Below are positions 34,271 to 47,200 of a stretch of DNA of 64,000 nucleotides, in pieces. This stretch comes from Pseudomonas viridiflava (GTDB taxonomy: Bacteria > Pseudomonadota > Gammaproteobacteria > Pseudomonadales > Pseudomonadaceae). The stretch lies in contig NZ_UTBZ01000014.1 of assembly GCF_900580865.1 (NCBI RefSeq), positions 1-64,000 of the forward strand. Reading direction: 5' to 3'. The position numbers were made by a program, and so were the translations under genes. The stretch's first letter is position 1. The number at the start of each line of letters is the position of its first letter. The notes beneath the pieces were generated by a model. It was not told the origin of the DNA and ran no database searches. It saw only the letters and a list, made by a program, of their open reading frames with translations.

Positions 34271-35086
34271 CTAACGGTTGCGCTCGCTGAGGAAGGTAAG
34301 CAACACCTCGGTGACAAAATCCGGATTCTCCAGATTGGAGATATGCCCCGCCTCCGGCACCAGCACCCACGGGCAACCGATCAACTCGGCCATTTCTTTA
34401 GCCTCTGACGGTGGCCGTGGTTTGTCCTGATCGCCGCACAGCACCAGCGTGGTCGCGGCATTCAGCTCGCCCAGACGCGGCAACAAATCATCCCGGCCAA
34501 AGGTGATACGCCCCATCGGCACGATACTTTCGCGCAGTCGATCCGAGGAGTACGCCGCCAGTTTCGCGCGGAAATCCTGATACAGCGCCGACTGCGGATC
34601 GATGCCCGGACGGAAGAAGATCGGCACGACGATATCCAGTAATTGCTCGGAGATTTCGCCGCTTTCTTCGATCTGCTTGAACAGCGAGAAGTAGTATTGC
34701 CGGGTGGGTTCAGGTTCGACGCCGACGTAGGTGTCCATCAGCACCAGACCGTTGATGCGCTGCGGTGCCGCCAATGCCAGGCGCACGCCCCACATGCCGC
34801 CGACCGACAGCCCGACGAGGGTGATCTGATCGATGTCCAGATGATCGAGCAAAGCCTGTGCCTGACGGGCGATGTCGTTCAGTGAGGTCGTGCCTTCAGG
34901 TAATCGTCCCGACTGGCCGTGGCCCCAAAGATCCAGCGCAATCACCCGATAGTGCGGCGACAAAGCGGCAATCTGTGGCGCCCACATGGCCTGATCCCAC
35001 AGATAACTGCCGGCCAGCAAGACTGCCGGGCCGGTGCCTTGATCAATGTAATGCAGTGCTTGTCCGTCAACCGTGAAAAAAGGCAT
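34271..35086 (-). CDS. alpha/beta hydrolase
   Basis: A 271-residue alpha/beta hydrolase with a Ser nucleophile in VGLSVGGMWG, an acid in CGDQDKPRPP and His in PEAGHISNLENP. The pattern is that of 3-oxoadipate enol-lactonase or methylesterase-like enzymes, not of the NRPS type II thioesterases (PvdG), so I do not assign it to pyoverdine synthesis despite its position. The start at 35086 is preceded by GGGGGTGG. It reads away from the pvdL terminator. Confidence 0.78.
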   Translation of the reverse strand: MPFFTVDGQALHYIDQGTGPAVLLAGSYLWDQAMWAPQIAALSPHYRVIALDLWGHGQSGRLPEGTTSLNDIARQAQALLDHLDIDQITLVGLSVGGMWGVRLALAAPQRINGLVLMDTYVGVEPEPTRQYYFSLFKQIEESGEISEQLLDIVVPIFFRPGIDPQSALYQDFRAKLAAYSSDRLRESIVPMGRITFGRDDLLPRLGELNAATTLVLCGDQDKPRPPSEAKEMAELIGCPWVLVPEAGHISNLENPDFVTEVLLTFLSERNR

Positions 35087-35102
35087 CGACCACCCCCGCG
35101 AC

Positions 35103-35136
35103 AAAAAAGAGAACCGGCAGACTGAGCTGCCGGTTC
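35103..35136 (-). terminator. intrinsic terminator of pvdL
   Basis: On the minus strand a 10-bp stem GAACCGGCAG / CTGCCGGTTC with a six-base loop is followed by TCTTTTTTG. It lies about 145 bp beyond the pvdL stop codon. Confidence 0.8.
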
Positions 35137-35179
35137 CTTGTCGTCAACCCTGCAAATGTAGGCGTTTGTACCGCCGCCA

Positions 35180-35256
35180 TTCGCGAGCAGGCTCGCTCCC
35201 ACAAGGGATTTTGTGAACGCCAATAATCCAGTGTGGGAGCGAGCCTGCTCGCGAAA
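35180..35256. repeat. REPIN downstream of pvdL
   Basis: Arms TTCGCGAGCAGGCTCGCTCC (from 35180) and GGAGCGAGCCTGCTCGCGAA (to 35256) with about 28 bp between outer arms. It lies between the pvdL stop codon and its hairpin terminator. Confidence 0.88.
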
Positions 35257-35278
35257 GGGCCAGTGCAGCCCTAGAGAA

Positions 35279-38200
35279 TCAAAGGCCCTCCAGCTCCGCC
35301 ATCAGATCATTCAACCGATCAACCTTCTCCTCAGTGATATCACTCGCCGCCAGCCCATCGATGTACTCAGCCAATTCCTCCACCGTGCTGCACTCGAACA
35401 TTGCCCGCAGCGGCACGTCGCGTTGCAGGGTTTTCTGCACGCGCGAAGCGATCTGAGTGGCCAGCAATGAATGCCCGCCCAGCTCGAAGAAGTTGTCGCG
35501 GACACCCACCTGCTCGACCTTCAACACCTCGGCCCAAATGTCCACCAGCGTCTGCTCGAGATCATTGCGCGGCGCCAGGTAATCCTGGCTCTGCAACTGG
35601 CCAATCTCAAGTGCCGGCAAGGCTTTGCGATCGAGTTTGCCGTTGGCATTCAGCGGCATTTGCTCGAGCCACAACCAGTGCAGCGGCACCATGTACTCTG
35701 GCAGTTCGGCGCGCAGGCGCTGCTTGATCCGCTCAAGGCGTTCGCTCGGATTGAGCGCTGAATCAGCAGCCACCAGATAACCGACCAAGTGCTTGCCGTT
35801 GAGACCTTCCTGCACACCGACCGCGCCATCGCGTACTTCCGGCTGTTCATGCAGGCGCGCTTCGATTTCACCCAACTCGATGCGGTAACCGCGAATCTTC
35901 ACCTGATGGTCAACCCGGCCAACGTACTCCAGCACGCCATCACTGCGACGTCGCGCCAGGTCTCCGGTGCGATACAGACGCTCGCCCGGCGCACCGAACG
36001 GGTTCGGCACAAACACCGGCGCGGTGCGCAACGGGTCGCTGACATAACCGCGACCGACGCCCGTGCCCGCCACGCACAACTCACCCACCGCGCCCAACGG
36101 CACCAAGTCCAGCGCGCCGTCGACCAAGTACAACAAGTTGTTGTCGGTCGGCGTGCCGATCGGCAAGTAACTGCCGCGCGTCGAGGCCATGTCGACACGG
36201 AAGAACGCCACGTCATCGGAACATTCCGCCGGGCCATAAGCGTTGACCAGACCGATATCCGGGTAACGCAGCAGCCATTGGTGCGCCAGCTCCGGCGGCA
36301 TTGCCTCACCGGTCGGCAGCATCCAGCGCAAGCCATCGAGGCTCAGGCGATCCGAGGCGAGCATGCCCTGAATCAGCGACGGCACGCTCTCCAGCACGGT
36401 GATGCCCTGCGCCTGCACATGCACCAGCAATCCTTGCGGATCGTGGGCGATGGTGTTCGGCACGATGTCCACCCGTGCGCCGAACAGCGGTGCGGCAAGG
36501 AACTGCCAGACCGAAATATCGAAGCTTTGCGAAGCGGTCTGGGCGATCACGTCGGCGTCGCTCAGGTTCAGATACGGCACCTTGCTCAGTTGGTTATTGA
36601 GCATGCCGCGCTGCTCGACCATAACGCCTTTTGGCAGGCCGGTGGAGCCCGAGGTGTAGATCACGTAGGCGAGGTTGTCCGGGCCGCTGTAAATCCCCGG
36701 GTTGTGCGCCGATGTTGCCGCTGCCTGAAGCTCTTCCCACACCAGCAAGCGCGGTCGATTGGCGCAGCTGAATTCATCGAGCAAAGTCTGCGCCTGTTCA
36801 AAGCATGCTTTAGAGCAGACCAGCACCGGCGTGCGGCTCAATTCGATGATGCGTTGCAGACGCTGGCTCGGCAGGCCCGGATCCAGCGGCAGATAACCCG
36901 CGCCAGCCTTGAAGCTACCAATGATCATGCCAAGCAGATCAAGGTTACGTTCGGCGAGCAAGGCCACCGGTTGATCCATCTGCACACCCGCAGCGACCAG
37001 CGCATGGCCGAGTCGGTTGGCGTTGTGGTTCAGCTCGGCGTAGCTCTGTTGCTGATCAAGGCACGTCGCAGCGACACGCTGCGGATGCGCAGCGACCTGC
37101 GCTTCAAACAGCGCAACATAGCTCTGCTCCAGTGGATAGTCGTGGGCACTCTGATTGCAACCGTGGAGCAGGAAGTCCTGTTCATCAACGCCCAGCAGCG
37201 GCAGGTCGGCCATGTCGCCATGGAAACCATCGACCAGGGCCAACAGCAGACGCTTGAACTCGCCGAGCATGCGTTCAATGGTCGATTCGTCGAAGTAACG
37301 CTGGTCGTAGGACAGATGCAGACCGAGGTCATCGCCCGGGTAGCACACCGCCGTCAGCGGGAAGTTAGTGTGCGTACGGCCCGAGTCCGAGGTCGCATTA
37401 AGGCTCTGCGCGCGATCAAGTACCGAGACTTCCACCGGGGCGTTTTCGAAGACGAACAGGCTGTCGAACAGCGGTTGGCCTTTCGGCAATTCGCTTTGTT
37501 CCTGGATGTTCACCAGTGGCAGGTATTCGTACTCGCGCAGTTGCATGTTGCTGTCGAGCAAAGCACTGAGCCACTGACGCACGCTGCTGCGCTGATCGTC
37601 CTCAGGCATTTTCACCCGCAGCGCGATGCTGTTGATGAACAGGCCGACAGTTCGCTGCATTTCCGGCATGTCCACCGGGCGCCCGGCCACGGTCACACCG
37701 AAGAGCACGTCACGATCGCCGCTCAGGCGCCGCAGGACCAAGGCCCACGCCGCTTGGGCAAAGGTGTTGATGGTCAGTTGATGGGCCTGCGCCAGTTCAC
37801 GCAGACGCGCACCGTCCTCGACATTGAGGCGGGTGTAGCGGTCGCCGACGATCATCCCGCCGCTTTCACCGGCATGTTCACGCAGGAATGGACGGTCGCT
37901 CGGGATCGGCGTGGTGCGCTCAAACCCTTGCAGATTGTGCTGCCACCACTGCCGCGCCTCGGCCAGACTCTGACGTTGCAGCCAGCCGATGTAATCGCGA
38001 TAACGCGGCGGCGCGCTCAACTGCGCGTCGCGACCTTCACCGAGAGCGGTGTAGATCTCGAAGAAGTCGTTCATCAGCAACGAACGGCACCAGGCATCGA
38101 TGAGGATGTGGTGGTTGCTCATCATGAACCAGTAACGCGCTGCGCCGACCTTGATCAGACGCAGGTGGAACGGCGCCTGATTGAGCAGATCGAAACCGGC

Positions 38201-41200
38201 CTCGCGCTCGCTCTTCAGCAAGGCTTGCAGCTTCGGTTCCTGCTCGATTTCGGCAATGACGCTCCAGTCCAGATACTCGATCGGCGTGCGACCCGGCGTG
38301 TGAATCACTTGCAGCATGTCTTCGCCGACGTTCCAGCAGAACGACGCGCGCAGCGCTTCGTGACGGGCGATCACCGCTTGCCAGGCTTGGGCAAAACGCT
38401 CAGGGTCGAGTTCGCTGTTGATGCGGTAGCGATCCTGCATGTAGTACAGACCGGTGCCCGGTTCGAGCAAGGTGTGCAGCAACATGCCTTCCTGCATCGG
38501 CGTCAGCGGATAGACGTCTTCGATGTGCGCGGCCGGCACCGGCAAGGCATCCAGTTGCGCCTGAGTCAGCTTGGCCAATGGGAAGTCCGACGGGGTCAGG
38601 CCACCGGCCTCATCTTGCAGGCAATGGGCGATCAGGCTTTGCAGTTCACCGAGGTAGGCGTCGGCCAGATCGTTGATGGTCTGCGTGTCGTAACGCTCGG
38701 CGCTGAAGGTCCAGCGCAGCAGCAACTCACCGCCGTAAACCTGGCTGTCAATACTCAGCTCGTTCGGCAATGGCGCCTGCGGATCGTGGGCGGCACCGAC
38801 CGGCTCGTCCAGCGGACGGAACAGCGCATCGCTGCCAAAACTCTGATCGAACTGACCGAGGTAGTTGAACGTGACCGGCGCCTGCGGCAGCGCGGCCATG
38901 CTGCGCTGGCTGAGGTCATCGGCGAGATAACGCAGCACGCCATAACCGAGGCCTTTGTGCGGCACCGCGCGCAGTTGCTCCTTGATCGCCTTGATCGAAG
39001 CGCCCTGCCCGGCGGCTTCTTCAATATTGTGCGGGGTCAGGCGCAGCGGATAAGCGCTGGTGAACCAGCCGACGGTTCGGGTCAGGTCGATCTCGTCGAA
39101 CAGGGTTTCGCGGCCGTGGCCTTCCAGTTGAATCAGCGCCGACGGTTGACCGCTCCAGCGGCAGAGTACGCGGGCCAATGCGGTCAGCAGCAGGTCGTTG
39201 ACCTGCGTGCGGTAGGCACTTGGCGCCTGTTGCAACAGTTGTTTGGTGTACTCGGCATCGAGACGCACGCTAACGGTTTGTGCGTGACGATTCTGCTGGC
39301 CGCCCTGCGGGTTTTCGCACGGCAAATCGGCGCTCGGACCGGCCAGTTGGGTCTGCCACCAGTTGAGTTCTTCGCGCAAGGATTCGCTGCCGGCGTAGGC
39401 CTGCAAACGCGCGGCCCAGTCTTTGAAGGCACTGGTTTTCGCTGGCAGTTTCACCGCTTGTTCGGCGTCGAGTTGGCGATACACCGTTTGCAGATCGTCG
39501 AGCAGAACGCGCCACGACACGCCGTCGACCACCAAGTGATGGATCGCGATAAACAGGCGTTGCTGACCTTCAGGGCCGTCGACCAGCAAGGCGCGAACCA
39601 GCGGACCATTTTGCAGATCAAGGCTGCGTTGCGCATCAGCGAACAGCGCTTCGCACTTGTCCATCGAGGTGACGCGCACTTGCCACAGCACGGCTGCATC
39701 GGACACCGGTTGGTGCATGGCTTGCCACCCGCCGTTGGCCTCGGTGAAGCGCAGACGCAAGGCGTCATGCTGCTCGATCACCGCCAACAACGCCTGCTCC
39801 AGACGATGCGGTTCGAGGGTCGTGGTCGGTTCCAGCAACAGCGCCTGGTTCCAGTGCTGACGCTCAGGAATATCGGTGTCGAAGAACCAGTGCTGAATCG
39901 GCGTCAGGCGCGATTCACCCGACACCAGACCTTGCTCGGCCGTGACCTGCTCAGTGCGGCTGGCCACAGCGGCCAAAGTCTGCACAGTCTGATGCTGGAA
40001 CAGATCGCGCGGGCTGAAATGAATGCCCTGCTGCCGTGCGCGGCTGACCACTTGGATCGACAGAATCGAATCGCCACCGAGTTCGAAGAAGTTGTCGTTG
40101 AGGCCGACCTGTTCGACGTTGAGCACTTCGCACCAGATCTGCGCCAGGGTCTGTTCCAGCTCATTACTTGGGGCAACGTAGTCCTGACGATTCAACTCAG
40201 GATCCGGCGCCGGCAACGCGCGGCGGTCGAGTTTGCCGTTGGCGGTCAGCGGCATGCTCGCCAGCAGAATCAGATGGGTCGGCACCATGTAATCCGGCAA
40301 TTGTGCCTTGAGGTGCGCCTTGAGCGCGTCGCGCAGTTCAGCCTGTCTGGCTTGGCTTTGCTCGGCGACTTCAGTCACCAGATAGCCGACCAGTTGTTTG
40401 CCGCTTGGTGCATCGAGTGCAAGCACCACGGCTTCGCGGATCGAATCATGATCGAGCAGACGGGTTTCGATTTCGCCGAGTTCGATACGGAATCCACGGA
40501 TTTTTACCTGATGGTCGATCCGGCCCAGGTATTCCACCAAACCATCGGCGCGCTGGCGCACCAGATCGCCGGTGCGGTACATGCGCCCGCCATCGGTGGC
40601 GAACGGGTCAGCGACAAAACGCTCGGCGGTGATGCCCGGGCGATCGTGATAAGCCTGCGCCAGACCGGCGCCGCCGACGAACAATTCACCGGTCGCACCT
40701 TGTGGCACCAGCGCCAGATCGGCGTCGAGAATGTAGGCGACACGCGCGCCGATCACGCTGCCGATCGGCACACTGCCGGCGCCCTCTTCCAGCACTTCCG
40801 GCGCCAGACTGGCCAGTGGCATGACCACGGTTTCCGTCGGGCCGTAAGCGTTGAAGAACATCGCCGGTTTGAACGCCGCGCGAATCCGTTGCAGGTGTTC
40901 ACCGGTCAACGCCTCGCCGCCGGTGATGATCATCCGCACCGGGAGGATTTCGTTTTGCGTCGAGAGGAACTGCGCCAACTGGCTGCCGTAGCTCGGGGTG
41001 AAACCGAGCACGTTGATTTTATGCGTACGGATCAAACCGCAGATTTCTTCCGCGTCCCACTGACCCTGCGCACGCAACACCACCTGCGCGCCGCTGAGCA
41101 GCGGCACCAGCAGACGCTCGGTCGCCGCATCGAAGTTGATCGAATAGAAGTGCAGCTCGCAATCGTCTGGGCGCATGCCGAAACGCTCGATCACCGCCTG

Positions 41201-44200
41201 GCAGTGCATGGCGATTTCGCCGTGGGAGACCACCACGCCTTTCGGCTTGCCGGTCGAACCCGAGGTGTAAATCAGGTAGGCCTGATGCTGCGGCAGGCTG
41301 ATAAATGGCAGCTCACTGGCCGGGTAAGCGGCGAGTGCCGCGCTGTCGTCTTCCAGACACCAGCGCGCCACGCTTGGCGGCAGATCGCCGAGGGCGTTGA
41401 ACATCGCGCGATCACTGAGCAGCAGACCAATGCGACTGTCTTCGATCATGTAATGCAGACGGTCGAGCGGGTATTCCGGGTCCAGCGGCACGTACGCGCC
41501 GCCAGCCTTGAGAATCGCCAGCAGGCCGATGACCATTTCCAGCGAACGCTCCAGCGCCAGGCCAACGCGCACTTGCGGGCCGACACCCCGTTCACGCAAG
41601 GCCCAGGCCAATCGATTGGCGCGGGCGTCGAGTTCGGCGTAGCTCAGGGTTTGCCCGGCGAAGGTCAGGGCCGGGGCGTCCTTGCGCGCCAGCGCCTGCT
41701 CGGCGAACAGGTGATGGATGCACTGATCGAGACGATGCTCGCCCGGCTCGATGCCGAGACTGTCGAGCAAGTGCTGTTGCTCCGGCGCATCCAACAGCGG
41801 CAGTTCGCTTAGACGCTGTTGCGGATCAGCGATCAACGCTTCAAGCAGATTGCGCCAATGCTTGGCCATGCGCGCGATGGTCGGTTCGTCGAACAGATCA
41901 GTGCTGTAAGTCAGGCAGCAACCGAGGCGATGGTCGAGGTCGGTGACTTCCAGGTTGAGGTCGAACTTGGTCGCCCGCGCATCGTTGGCCAGGTACTCGA
42001 CGGTCATGCCGGCGAGCATGCGACTCTGCTGGAATTCCCAGCGCTGCACGTTGCACATCACCTGGAACAGCGGGTTGTAAGCAGCACTGCGCGGCGGTTG
42101 CAAGGCTTCAACCAGATGATCGAACGGCAGGTCCTGATGCGACTGACCTTCGATCACGGTGTGACGCACCTGCTCGAACAGTTCACCGACCGACATCATG
42201 CCGTCGAGCTGGCAGCGCAGCACTTGGGTGTTGAGGAACGCACCGATCAGCCCTTCGCTTTCCGGGCGGATGCGGTTGGCCACTGGCGCACCGATGCGCA
42301 GATCGGTCTGGCCGCTGTAGCGGTAAAGCAGTGTGGCGAGTGCGGCGGTCATAGTCATGAACAGGGTCAGACCGTGTTGCGCGTTGAACGCACGAACCCG
42401 CGCGGCGAGGTCGTCGCTGAGGTCGAAACGGAACAGCTCGCCCTGATGACTTTGCACCGGCGGACGCGGACGGTCGCCGGGTAATTCCAGCAATGGATGT
42501 TCACGGCCAAGTTGCGCAGTCCAGTAGTCGAGCTGACGCTGACGCTCGCCGGATTCCAGCCAGTTGCGCTGCCAGACGCTGTAGTCGAGGTACTGCACCG
42601 GCAGCGGCTCAAGCGGCGAATCGCGGTCATCGACAAACGCTTCGTACAGCGCACTGAGTTCGCGGGCGAAGATGTCCATCGCCCAGCCTTCGGTGACGAT
42701 GTGGTGCAGGGTCAGGACAAAGTAATGCTCCTGCTCGGCGGTTTTCACCAGGCAGGCGCGCAGCAGCGGGCCGGTTTCCAGATCGAACGGCAGATGCGCT
42801 TCTTCGTCGGCGAATTGCTGAACCTTTTGCTCGCGCACATCAGCGGCGAACTTGGAGAAATCCTTCCAGCCCATGCGCACGCCCGTCTCGGCGTGCACCT
42901 GTTGACGGGCAACACCGTCGACGCTCGGGAACGTGGTGCGCAGGGTTTCGTGACGCAGGATCAGTGCTTGCAGTGCGGCCTCGAACCGCTCGACATGCAA
43001 CACGCCACGCAGACGCGCCATGCCGCCGACGTTGTACGCCGGGCTGTCCGGCTCCATCTGCCAGAGGAACCACATGCGCTGTTGCGAGTACGACAACGGC
43101 ACCGCTTGGCTGCGGTCGACCTTGTCGATCGGCGGCTGTTTATTGGTGCGGCCGCTGGCCTGGATCAGGCGGATCTGCTCGGCGAAATCAGCCAGTTCGC
43201 TGTGCTCGAACAAGGCGCGCAACGGCAATTCGACGTCACAGGCCTGACGGGTACGCGAGATGATTTGCGTGGCCAGCAGCGAGTGACCGCCGAGGGCGAA
43301 GAAGTCGTCGCGCAGACCGATCTGCGCCAGACCCAGCACTTCGCGCCAGATCGCTGCGATTTGTTGTTGCAGTTCAGTCACCGGCTCGACATGTTCACGT
43401 ACTTGCCATTGCGGCTCGGGCAAGGCGCGGCGGTCGAGTTTGCCGCTTGGGCTTAGCGGCATTGCATCCAGACGCATCAGTTGCGCCGGGACCATGTATT
43501 CCGGCAGCTCGGCGGCCAGTGCGGTTTTCAGGCGCGTGATTTGTTCGTCGTGATCTGAGCTGTCATCGGTGGCGGTGAAGTAGCCGATCAACTGCGCGCC
43601 GGCAGCAGTTTCTCGCACCAGCACCACGGCTTGGGCGACGCCGTCCTGGGCGAGCAGACGCGCTTCGATTTCTTCCGGTTCAACGCGGAAGCCTCGCAGT
43701 TTGACCTGCTGATCGAGGCGACCGAGGTATTCGATCACGCCGTCGGAGGTCCAGCGCGCGCGGTCGCCAGTGCGGTACAAACGTGCGCCCTGCTCGCCCA
43801 GCGGATCGACGACAAAGCGCTCAGCGGTCAAGGAAGGACGACCGAGGTAACCGCGAGCCAGACCGCTACCGCTGATACACAACTCACCCGGCACACCGGC
43901 CGGCACTGGATTGAGATCGGCGTCGAGAACGCGGCAGATCACATTGCCCAGCGGACGGCCAATCGGCGAGCGCTCGCCATCGGCGGTGGTGCAATGCCAG
44001 TGGGTGACGTTGATCGCGGTTTCAGTCGGGCCGTAACGGTTGTGCAATTGCACCGCGGGCAGTTGCGCGAGGACGCGGTTACGCAGTTCGGCCGGCAGAG
44101 CTTCACCGCCGGAGAATACCCGGCGCAGGCTGGTGCATTCGGCGCTCAGCGGTTCATCAATGAACAGCGAAAGCAGCGGCGGCACAAAGTGCAGCGTGGT

Positions 44201-47200
44201 CACGCCGTACGCTTGCACAAGCTGCGCAATGCGATGCGGATCGCGGTGTTCGCCCGGGGCGGCGATCAACAGGCGTGCGCCAGTGATCAATGGCCAGAAG
44301 CATTCCCACACCGATACATCGAAACTGATCGGTGCCTTTTGCATCAGCACATCGGTGTCATTGAGCGCGTAAGCGTTCTGCATCCATTGCAGACGTTCGG
44401 CCAGCGCCGCATGAGTATTTCCGACGCCTTTCGGCTGGCCAGTGGAACCCGAGGTGTAAATCACATAGGCGAGGTTGTCACCGTGCAAGTGCAGACCCGG
44501 TGCCTGGCTCGGCCAGTTTTCCAGGTGCAACGCGTCCATGGCGATCACGCTGACGCCGTCGCTGGCCGGCAAGCGGCCGAGCAATTCGGTCTGGGTCAGC
44601 AGCAGTTCAACACCGCTGTCGCTGAGCATATAAGCCAGACGATCGGCCGGGTAATCCGCGTCCAGCGGCACGTAGGCGCCGCCGGCCTTGATGATCGCCA
44701 ACAGGCCAATCAGCAGTTGTGGCGAACGCTCGGCGGCGATGGCCACGCAGACATCCGGGCCGACGCCTTTGTCGCGCAGGTAGTGCGCGAGGCGGTTGGC
44801 CTGAGTGTGCAGTTCGGCGAAATCGAGGCTGCCGCCGTCCCACACCAGCGCGGTGCGTTCCGGGGTCAGACGCGCCTGTTCATTGAGCAGTTCCGGCAAC
44901 CACTGTTGCGCCGGGGTGCGCGGTGCGACGCTCCAGTTCTTTTGCTGATCGTGCTCGTTGACGGTGAGCAATTGCAGATCGCCGATGGCTTGCTCCGGGC
45001 GTTCGCAGACGTCGCGCAACAGGTTGCTGAAATGCTCGGCCAGACGCTCGATAGTCGTGGCGTCGAACAGTTCGCTGGCGTAGTCGAACGACAGGGTCAG
45101 ACGACCGTTACGGTCTTCTTCGCTGTGCAGTTGCAGGTCGAACTTGGCTTCGCGGCTGTGCCACGGCAGTTCTTCGGCGAGCAGACCCGGCAGACGCTTG
45201 AGTGCGCTCAGGTCGCGTTGCTGATGGTTGAACATGACCTGGAACAGGCCTTGTTCGCGGGCTTGCGGAAACGCTTCGAGCAATTGTTCGAAGGGCAGAT
45301 CCTGATTCGCTTGCGCACCGAGTGCGGCTTGACGGGTCTGGGCCAGCAGCTCGACAAACGCCAGGCGCGAATCGATTTGCGCACGCAGCACTTGGGTGTT
45401 GATGAAGAAACCGATCAGACCTTGGGTTTCCAGGCGCGGACGGTTGGCATTCGGCACGCCGATACGGATATCGCGCTGACCGCTGTAGCGATGCAGCAGG
45501 CTCTGCAATGCCGAAAGTAACAGCATGAACGGTGTCGATTGGTGAGCCTGCGCCGTGTGGCGGATCGCATCGCTGAGGCTCGCGCCCAGACGCACGGTAT
45601 GGCGTGCTGCGCTATGAATTTGCTTGGCGGACCGTGGGTAATCGGTGGTGAATTCCAGCGCTGGATGCTCGTCGCCCAACTGCGCTTTCCAGTACGCCAG
45701 TTGCCGCTCGCCTTCACCTTGCGCCAGCCATTGGCGCTGCCAGCTACCGTAGTCGGCGTACTGTGTTGGCAGTGGCGTGAGGTTGGCCGTCGCGCCTTGC
45801 GAAGCGGCGGCGTACAGGCGCGAGAATTCGTCGATCAATACGTTCAGCGACCAGCCGTCGGCGATGATGTGGTGCAGCGTCACCAGCAACTGGTGATCTT
45901 CGTCATCGAGACGCACCAGCGTCACCCACAGCAACGGACCTTTCTCCAGGTCGAACTGAGTGCGTGCTTCGTCTTCGCGAATCTGCAGAGCGCGGGCTTC
46001 GCGTTCATGCACTGGCAGATCGCTGATGTCGATCAGTTGCAGATTGAATTCGGCGGCAGGATCGACTTGTTGCAGGGCCACGCCATCACGCTCGAAGAAG
46101 CGTGTGCGCAGGGATTCGTGGCGCTCGATCAGTTGCTGGAAGCTTGCGCGCAGGGCGTCTTCGTCGAGTTCGCCACGCAGACGCAGGCCGCCGGGAATGT
46201 TGTAGGCGCTGCTGTGCGGGTCGAGTTGCCAGGTGATCCACAGACGATTTTGTGCCAGCGATTGCGGCATCGGCTCGCTACGCGACAACGCGGTGATTGC
46301 CCCTTGAGCGCTGCCGCCGTCCTGCTGTTGTTGGGCCACGGCAGCGGCGAATGCCGACAGGGTCGGGGCTTCGAACAGCAGGCGCAGATTCAGTTCGAGA
46401 GCGAGTTCTTCGCGAACGCGGGCAATAACTTGCGTGGCGGCGATCGAGTTGCCGCCGAGCAGGAAGAAGTGATCGTCGGCGTTGACCTGTTTGACGTTGA
46501 GTTGCTCGGCCCAGATCTTGCCGATCAAGGCTTCGAGTTCGGATGCGCTGGCGGTCGACTTTGGGGCTTCGGCTGTGGTCGACGGAAACACCGCGTAGCT
46601 GTCGAGGCTGCCATCGGCCAGCCGATTGCGGCACGCCGAGCGCTGCAACTTGCCGCTGGAAGTTTTCGGCAAGGCGCCTGGATTGAGCAGCACCACCACG
46701 CTCGGCGCTTCCTGACAGGCCTCGGCCACAGCTTGGCGAATGGCTTTGATCAGCGCTTCCGGCGGCAGGATTTTCTGCACGCTGCGGCTGATTTCTGCGG
46801 CAATACCGATGCCCTCTTCGCCATTCTGACTGACGGCGAATGCAGCAACGCGGCCCTTGCGCACCACTTCCACTTCGTTCTCGACGGTCTTCTCGATGTC
46901 CTGCGGATAGAGGTTGTGGCCACGCACGATCAGCATGTCTTTCAGGCGACCGGTGATGAACAGTTCACCATCGCGCGTGAAACCCAAATCACCGGTGCGC
47001 AACCAGGTGCGGCCGGCGTGCTTGACGAAGGTCTTGGCGCTGGCCTCGGGGTTGCGCCAGTAACCGTGAGCGATGCTCGGGCCGGCGGCCCAGACTTCAC
47101 CGACAACGTTATCGGCGAGTTCTTCCAGTGAATTGGGTTCGACGATCAGCACCGCATGCTCGGGTTGGCTGATGCCGCAACTCATGATCGGGCTGCCTTC

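Noticed and set aside
34271..35086. Calling the hydrolase next to pvdL the thioesterase PvdG
   Set aside because: Its motifs are those of lactonase/esterase-type alpha/beta hydrolases, and it is separated from pvdL by a terminator and a REPIN.
35789..41812. A 2007-codon open frame antisense to pvdL (and others of 629 and 530 codons)
   Set aside because: It mirrors pvdL codon positions; in GC-rich Pseudomonas genes the antisense frame lacks stops by codon bias. The translation has no domain pattern, and there is no ribosome-binding site or promoter.
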